From: Bradyrhizobium sp. CB2312
GTDB lineage: Bacteria; Pseudomonadota; Alphaproteobacteria; Rhizobiales; Xanthobacteraceae
Assembly (NCBI RefSeq): GCF_029714425.1
Contig: NZ_CP121668.1
Location: 8,143,501-8,207,500, forward strand
Length of the DNA: 64,000 nucleotides
Reading direction: 5' to 3'
The notes under the pieces are model-generated. The model did not search any database. It was not told the DNA's origin and saw nothing but the letters and a program-made list of their open reading frames with translations. Both the position numbers and the translations under genes were made by a program. Shown one piece after another: positions 58,941 through 64,000 of this stretch (position 1 is the first letter of the stretch; the number at the start of each line of letters is the position of its first letter).

Positions 58941-60013
58941 TCACCCCGTACGGTCTTTAGGTGCCCGGCCGAGTTGCCCGAAGCTTACGCTAGCCATCAC
59001 GTGAACAGATGGCACGCGACCATGCCGTCCCCCTCGGCAAGCAGCTTCGGCGTCCTCTCTTTGCATACCGGCATCGTGTGCGGACAGCGCGGATGAAAGC
59101 GCAACCCGGCGGTGGGCGCTGTGCGCTTGGCACCTCGCCTTGGATAGTCTGATGGCCGCGCCTGGCCTCAAGAGGGGATTTGGGATTGGAATAGCGCCCA
59201 TTAGCACCCTAGTGTAGGGATGCTTCGGATTCGAATAGAGCTCCTCGCGCGCAGAGATCTCGACGATTGTGCCGAGATACATCACGGCGTTGCGCTGGCT
59301 CACATGCCGCACCGCCGCGGGATCGTGAGCGACGAAGATCATGGATATCCCGAGCTCTTCCTGCAATTCTTGAAACAGATTGACCACCTGGGCTTGAATC
59401 GACACGTCGAGCACCGAGACCGGCTCATCGCAGATCAACAGAGCCGGCTCTACTGCGAGGCGCGGGCGATGCTGACGCGCTGTCGCTGACCTCCCGAGAA
59501 CTGGTGCGGATAGCGGTCGATCATATCGTGCCGCAGCCCGACCCATCGCGAGCAACTCCATTACCCGCGCCGCCCGTCTCTCCGCCTTGTTGCCGCGCAG
59601 TTTGTGTATCTCCAGCGGCTCGCCGATAATGTCGCCGACCCGCATGTGCGGGTCGAGCGATCCGAATGGATCCTGATAAACCATCTGGATGCGCCGGCGA
59701 ACCGGCCGCATCTGCTTCCGATTATAGTTGGTGATGTCGATGCCTTGGAACGCAATCTTTCCAGACGTGATCGGCAGCATCCGCAGTATCGCAAGGCCTG
59801 TTGTCGACTTGCCGCACCCGCTCTCTCCGACCAGCCCCAGCGTTTCACGTTCATGCACCTGAACGACACACCGTCGACCGCCTTGACGGTACTGACCTCA
59901 CGCTCCAGCAGCCCGCCATACACGGGAAAGTGGACCTTGAGGTGCTGAACGTCGAGCACCACAGTGGATTTTGCCGCGCCGCGCGGCTGCTCACGGGTCA
60001 ACACATCAGACAT
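58941..60013 (-). pseudogene. Dipeptide-type ABC ATPase (DppF-like), frameshifted
   Basis: The start MSDVLTREQPRGAAKSTVVL and LERE VSTVKAVDGVSFR run from 60013. A frameshift near 59860 leads into HERETLGLVGESGCGKSTTG with Walker A. The region that should read [13 protein letters not shown] is garbled by two compensating shifts ([19 protein letters not shown]), so the ABC signature is lost. Walker B (ALLICDEPVSVLDVS) and FVAHDPAAVRHVS follow. The C-terminal CRFHPRCP region is also out of frame. Dead. Confidence 0.88.
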
Positions 60014-60592
60014 GGGGCGCCGCCCAGCACGCGTGCAAATGCTTGTCGTTGGCCTTCATCAGTTCCGGCATGTCGCGTCGGCAGCGGTCCAGCGCCTCGC
60101 TGCAGCGTGGATTGAATGAACAGCCGAGCGGCAGCTGCGAGAGGTTTGGCGGCTGTCCCTTGACCGGGACCAGGGCCGTCCGGCTGGCTGGTCGAGAACG
60201 CGGGATTGAGGCCATAAGACCGCGGGTGTAGGGATGCATCGGCCTAGCGCAGAGATCGAGCGCGCTTGCCGTCTCGATGATCCTGCCGCCATCATCACAC
60301 ACACACGGTCGGCGTAACGTGCGACCACGCCGAGATCGTGCGTAATCAAAATCAGCGCCGTCCCGATCTCATGCGCTAGTTCCTTCAACAGTCCGAGGAC
60401 CTGCGCCTGGACGGTCACGTCAAACGCGGTCGTCAGTTCGTCGGCGATGATCAGCTTTGGCTGGCAGGCGAGCGCCATGGCGATCATGATGCGTCGGCGC
60501 ATTCCGCCCGAGAACCGGTGCGGATAAGCCGAAAGCCGGCTGCGGGCGTCCGGCATCTGCACGCGATCGAGGCATACGACGTTTGCTCGCAC
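60006..60592 (-). pseudogene. Dipeptide-type ABC ATPase (DppD-like), C-terminal half
   Basis: The minus strand reads [20 protein letters not shown] and [20 protein letters not shown] (Walker B DEP changed to DEL), then [21 protein letters not shown] frameshift near 60300 leads to [20 protein letters not shown] and [20 protein letters not shown]. The N-terminal half with Walker A is absent. At about 60590 the sequence switches to a permease gene in the opposite orientation. Confidence 0.87.
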
Positions 60593-61185
60593 TAATTCCG
60601 ACGCTAATCTTCGCCTCCCTCATAGTTTTTGTCACGATCCGCCTGATTCCCGGCAACATCGTCGACCTGATGCTGTCGCAGAACGACCCGAGTGCAGCCA
60701 AGCAAAGCCGGGAGCAGCTGGAGGCTGCGCTTGGGCTCAATACGCCCATTTACATCCAGTATTTCAAGTGGATCGGCGCGCTCTTGTTCAAAGGAAGCTT
60801 CGGCAACTCGCTCTGGACCAACACTCCGGTGATGGACGAAATCCTCTATCGTCTGCCGATTACTTTCGAACTCGGTCTGCTTTCGCTCATTGTATCGCTC
60901 ATGTTCGGTATTCCGATTGGCGTCTATGCGGCGCTGAAGCAGGATACAATCGGCGACTACGTCCTTCGGACGTTCTCCATACTTGCGCTCGCAATACCGG
61001 GCTTTTGGGTCGGCACGCTGGTGATGGTTTTCCCGTCGATCTGGTGGGGATGGTCGCCGTCGGTGAAGTTTATTCGCTTCTCGGAAGCCCCTTTGGGCAA
61101 TTTCCTGCAGCTGCTTATTCCGGCGCTGATCCTTGGTAATGCGTTTTCGGCCATTACTATGCGGCTGCCCCCCACGCTGATGCTA
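60592..61185 (+). pseudogene. DppB-like permease, N-terminal two thirds, inverted and IS-interrupted
   Basis: The frame [60 protein letters not shown] and FSILALAIPGFWVGTLVMVF is a DppB-type permease missing its first few residues. It reads to LPPTLML at 61185, where an IS630 element begins. Removing the IS630 and IS5 elements rejoins the frame at 63206 as EVTRQDYIRI, the expected continuation (MLEVLRQDYVR in relatives). Similarity stops near 63235. The matching C-terminal part is on the other strand at 63488-63735. Confidence 0.85.
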
Positions 61186-62306
61186 GTCAGGTGAATCTCA
61201 AGTTCGCCACATAAAGTCTGCTGGGCTTTGTGGCAGAAGCGTTTGACGGAAGCCAAAATCTGGTCTGCGGACTTGGTCCATTTGAAGGGCTTCGGGTTGT
61301 TGTTGTGCAGGTCGATGAAGGTACGGATGTCGGCCTCGAGCTGCCTGACGGAGGTGTGAACACCTCGCTGGATCTGCTTTCGGGTGAGCTCAGCGAACCA
61401 GCGTTCGACCTGATTGATCCATGACGCGGAAGTCGGCGTGAAGTGGACATGATAATGCGGCCGACGGGCGAGCCACGCTTTGATCTTGGGTGTTTTGTGA
61501 GTGGCGTAGTTGTCCATGACGATATGGACATCGATCCCTTCAGGGACTTGAGCGTCGATCTCTTTGAGGAACTTCAAGAACTCGACTGCCCGGTGGCGCT
61601 TGTAGCATTTGCCGATGACGAATCCAGAGGCGACATCGAGCGCGGCAAACAGCGAGGTCGTACCATGCCGCACATAGCTGTGCGTGCGCCGTTCCGGTAC
61701 GCCCGGCATCATCGGCAGGACCGGCTGCTCGCGATCCAGGGCCTGGATCTGGCTTTTCTCATCGACACTGAGGACAAGGGCTCGGTTCGGTGGGGAAAGG
61801 TAAAGGCCGACGATATCGCGGACCTTGTCGACGAACAGCGGATCGCTCGACAGCTTGAATGTCTGGCTGCGGTGCGGCTGCAGGCCGAACGCCGTCCACA
61901 TTCGGCGGATCGTGGTGTGAGAAAAGCCAGTTTCCGCAGCCATTGAGCGGATCGACCAGTGCGTCGCGTCGGGTGGCGTTGTCCGCAATGTCCGCTCAAT
62001 TACCTCAGCAACCTGATCGTCGTCGATGGTTCGAGGGCGGCCAGGGCGGGCTTCGTCAAGCAGGCCATCACAGCGATCCTTCAAGAATCGGCGGCGCCAC
62101 TTGCCAACGGTGTGTTCGTGAAGGCCGAGTTCGGCAGCTACAGACTTGCTTGGCAATCCATCCGCGCATCGCAGGACCGCGCGGCACCGCTCAGATAGCG
62201 ACCGGGCAACACGATGACGACGAACTTGCCTCTCCAAGTACGCCCGCTCCGGCGGACTAAGCACCAACGGCGCGATCGGCCGGCCTCGCACACGTGCATT
62301 CGCCAC
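60957..62306 (-). CDS. IS630-family transposase
   Basis: A DDE transposase: HTH part GLPSKSVAAELGLHEHTVGK and PPDATHWSIRSMAAETGFSH. The catalytic Asp is in LVLSVDEKSQIQALDREQPV, the second in HIVMDNYATHKTPKIKAWLA, and Glu in INQVERWFAELTRKQIQRGV. The likely start is GTG at 62306 with GAGGAG 8 bases upstream; the frame is open to 62336. The element contains no stop for this frame, so the gene reads out past the IS end at 61186 into dppB DNA and stops at 60957, adding about 76 foreign residues. It looks intact and may be active. Confidence 0.88.
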   Translation of the reverse strand: MANARVRGRPIAPLVLSPPERAYLERQVRRHRVARSLSERCRAVLRCADGLPSKSVAAELGLHEHTVGKWRRRFLKDRCDGLLDEARPGRPRTIDDDQVAEVIERTLRTTPPDATHWSIRSMAAETGFSHTTIRRMWTAFGLQPHRSQTFKLSSDPLFVDKVRDIVGLYLSPPNRALVLSVDEKSQIQALDREQPVLPMMPGVPERRTHSYVRHGTTSLFAALDVASGFVIGKCYKRHRAVEFLKFLKEIDAQVPEGIDVHIVMDNYATHKTPKIKAWLARRPHYHVHFTPTSASWINQVERWFAELTRKQIQRGVHTSVRQLEADIRTFIDLHNNNPKPFKWTKSADQILASVKRFCHKAQQTLCGELEIHLTSISVGGSRIVMAENALPRISAGISSCRKLPKGASEKRINFTDGDHPHQIDGKTITSVPTQKPGIASASMENVRRT

Positions 62307-62366
62307 TAGCGCTCTCCTCGAGATTCGAGCAATCAACTGATGCGACGAATTTGCGTTCCAGATGAC
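61186..62366 (-). mobile_element. IS630-family insertion sequence, complete
   Basis: About 1181 bases flanked on both sides by TA (61184-61185 and 62367-62368), the IS630/Tc1 target. Its ends are imperfect inverted repeats starting GTCA, with about 20 of 29 positions matching. It carries one transposase gene on the minus strand and is inserted in the dppB-like frame next to an IS5 element. Confidence 0.88.
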
Positions 62367-62368
62367 TA

Positions 62369-63205
62369 AGGCTCGGACTCAATTGATCCAATAGGCAACG
62401 ATGGCGGCGAGATGGATGGCAGCCAAGAAGTTCCTGGCTAGTTTGTCGTAGCGAGTTGCGACACGCCTGAAATCCTTGAGGCGGCAGAAACAGCGCTCGA
62501 TGACGTTGCGCCCCTTGTAGGCGCGTTTGCTGAAGCTGTGGAGAGTGACCCTGTTGGATTTGTTTGGAATGACGGGCTTGGCACCACGATCGACGATTTC
62601 GGCTCGAAAGCCGTCGCCGTCGTACCCTTTGTCGCCAATGAGGGCAGACATGGGTGGCGCGAGTTCCAAAAGGGCTGGCGCTGCGGCAATATCAGCGTCC
62701 TGGCCTGGAGTGAGATGAAATGCGCAAGGTCTGCAGTCAGGGTCGCTCAGCGCGTGGATTTTCGTGGTCCGCCCGCCGCGCGAGCGGCCGATCGCTTGCT
62801 CATGCTCCCCCCTTTTCCGCCGCTCGCCGAGCGATGCGCTTTGATCGTGGTGGAGTCGATGGACAAAGTCACGCCGTCTTTGCCGCAGCGGGCGAGCGCT
62901 TCAAAGATCGCCCGCCAATGTCCGCGCTTGGCCCAGCGATTGAAACGATTGTAGATCGTCGTGTAGGGACCATAGTCGGGCGGGCAATCGCGCCAGCGTG
63001 CGCCGCACTGAAGCATGTGAATGATACCGCTGATGACGCGTCGATCGTCGTCGCGCACCGGTCCGGTCTGGTTCGTTGGCAGATGCGGCTCTATCAGAGC
63101 CCATTGCTTGTCGTTGAGCCAGAACAGTCCTTTGCGCATCGAAGTCCCCCGCGTGGAATCAACCCGCTGCGAGGGAATCAGAGTTCGCTAACTAGGTACA
63201 GACCC
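62369..63205 (-). mobile_element. IS5-family (IS427-like) insertion sequence
   Basis: About 837 bases flanked by TA at 62367-62368 and 63206-63207. The ends are weak inverted repeats (GG.TC.G.AC..A.TT pattern). It carries a two-frame transposase. The left TA is shared with the right flank of the IS630 element, so the two sit back to back. Confidence 0.75.
62379..63139 (-). CDS. IS5-family transposase made by frameshift (two overlapping frames)
   Basis: The first frame (63139 to 62747) reads MRKGLFWLNDKQWALIEPHL, MLQCGARWRDCPPDYGPYTT and DGVTLSIDSTTIKAHRSASG. The second continues from AIGRSRGGRTTKIHAL near 62790 through MSALIGDKGYDGDGFRAEIV to RNVIERCFCRLKDFRRVATR, ending at 62379. The switch coincides with a run of four A and six G on the minus strand (62807-62816), a plausible slippery site; IS427-group elements use such programmed frameshifts. 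All three catalytic acids are present, so it may be active. Confidence 0.82.
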
Positions 63206-63324
63206 TAGAAGTGACGCGGCAGGACTATATCCGCATCTGCCGATTTGCTGGCTTCAGCCTGCTGAGTCTCCTGCTCACGTCCGGTGCGGCATGGTCCCAG
63301 ACGAAGGTTGAGATGCCGAAATAC

Positions 63325-63488
63325 AGATCCGCAAAAATGCCGGCAAATAGAAAAATGACGCAGATCAACGCGCCGGCAGCACCGAGCGGCTTCTCACGGA
63401 CCAGGCGACATAAGAATTCGAAGGCGGCATTCGAACGTTTGACTGAGGCCTGAGGGATCGCGAGCGCGGTCTCGTTGATCTCGAACAT
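63325..63488 (-). pseudogene. DppC-like permease, N-terminal remnant
   Basis: From the ATG at 63486-63488 the minus strand reads MFEINETALAIPQASVKRSN then LVREKPLGAAGALICVIFLF and AGIFADL, the N-terminus and first helix of a DppC-type permease. Similarity stops near 63325. The start overlaps the stop of the DppB-like C-terminal piece (TGATG), which preserves the original operon junction. Confidence 0.8.
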
Positions 63489-63735
63489 CAGCGATCCCTC
63501 ACTTTCGGGTCAAGAAAGCCGTAGCTCAGGTCGACCAGCAAGTTGATGAACACAATCGCAGAGCCGAAGATTAGGAAGACGCCGGTGATCGTCGGGTAGT
63601 CGCGCGAGCTCACGGCTTCCAGCAGCAGCAAGCCCATGCCAGGAATGACGAAGATCTGCTCAAGTATAACGGCGCCGCCAATCAACGCACCGGCTTGCAG
63701 ACCGACCAGTGTGATGACGGGGATCAGAGGTCTAA
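63488..63735 (-). pseudogene. DppB-like permease, C-terminal remnant
   Basis: The minus strand reads LIPVITLVGLQAGALIGGAV, ILEQIFVIPGMGLLLLEAVS, SRDYPTITGVFLIFGSAIVF and INLLVDLSYGFLDPKVRDR, the last third of a DppB-type permease. It complements the plus-strand piece at 60592-61185 plus 63206-63235, with about 20 residues lost between them. An inversion must separate the two parts. Confidence 0.85.
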
Positions 63736-63837
63736 CATAAAAAGCATAGATGAAACCTGCACAGTTTGAACGCCCGAAGGTTACCGCAATTTTCAAGCCC
63801 CAACGGGCGGCGCTATTAAAACGTCCGCCGACTCATC

Positions 63838-64000
63838 AGGGCTCCGGAACATCTCGAACAGGCCCGTCGCACTCATGGCACCGCCAAGGCATTGGCGGCG
63901 GCCCTAGTTTGCGCCGCGGCGCTTGCCCTATATGAGGAGGCGGTGCAGCGGCCGCCAGTCAATGCCGTTGCGATGACCATTGAGATCGGGGGCGCCGGGG
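63838..64000 (-). pseudogene. Thiolase C-terminal remnant at the window edge
   Basis: Aligned base by base, this stretch follows the thiolase 3' end at 53868-54030: catctcgaacaggcc against gatctcgaagagacc, then a shared run gcgccgcggcgcttgccct. On the minus strand it encodes the final conserved region of a thiolase with substitutions and small deletions. It continues past the window, so its full state cannot be judged. Confidence 0.72.

Noticed and set aside
1..64000. CRISPR arrays, rRNA or tRNA genes, phage structural genes, toxin-antitoxin pairs
   Set aside because: No regular short repeats with spacers, no recognisable RNA-gene features and no matching protein families were seen, although tRNAs could be missed by eye.

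Overview
The window looks like a symbiosis-island or other accessory region of a Bradyrhizobium-like alphaproteobacterium. This is inferred from the RopA/Omp2b-type porin, the biotin gene order bioB-F-D-A, the many ABC importers and acyl-CoA genes, the fairly high GC content, and the density of broken insertion sequences of rhizobial type (IS3, IS5, IS30, IS110, IS481, IS630). No rRNA, tRNA, CRISPR array or replication origin was seen.

Layout. 0.3-2.3 kb: an orphan porin-type terminator, then an intact porin with a matching terminator. 3.2-7.6 kb: a complete polyamine/opine-type ABC importer (ATPase, binding protein, two permeases). 7.7-8.4 kb: a dead IS481. 9.1-10.3 kb: a creatinase-like M24 hydrolase. 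11.1-16.5 kb: a second complete polyamine-type importer followed by a metal-dependent amidohydrolase. 16.8-19.6 kb: an IS5-family element split by a dead IS110. 20.8-23.1 kb: remnants of a dipeptide-type permease and two CaiB/BaiF CoA-transferases. 23.7-27.9 kb: an intact bioB followed by broken panD, bioF, bioD and bioA. 28.4-31.3 kb: an SDR and then a wrecked copy of a dipeptide-type ABC operon. 32.1-37.0 kb: a truncated ThDP enzyme, an SDR, intact 2-oxoacid dehydrogenase E1 alpha and beta, a truncated E2 and an aldo/keto reductase. 37.1-42.5 kb: an IS graveyard around a double-frameshifted large serine recombinase.

42.6-58.7 kb is the best preserved catabolic block. It holds an intact five-gene dipeptide-type importer, a 48-codon ORF coupled by ATGA overlap to a single-chain acyl-CoA carboxylase of about 1130 residues, and a CsgA-like SDR. 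On the opposite strand are a thiolase, a FadB-like bifunctional enzyme and an acyl-CoA ligase that has lost its ATP-binding segment. Together they suggest uptake, CoA activation, carboxylation and beta-oxidation of an unknown acid (inference). 58.9-64.0 kb holds another dipeptide-type operon that has been shuffled, inverted and interrupted by adjoining IS630 and IS5 elements, then the edge of a decayed second thiolase.

Two themes stand out. Transporter plus acyl-CoA modules recur in several states of decay. A conserved leader sequence sits upstream of three different solute-binding-protein genes, which points to shared regulation or repeated duplication.
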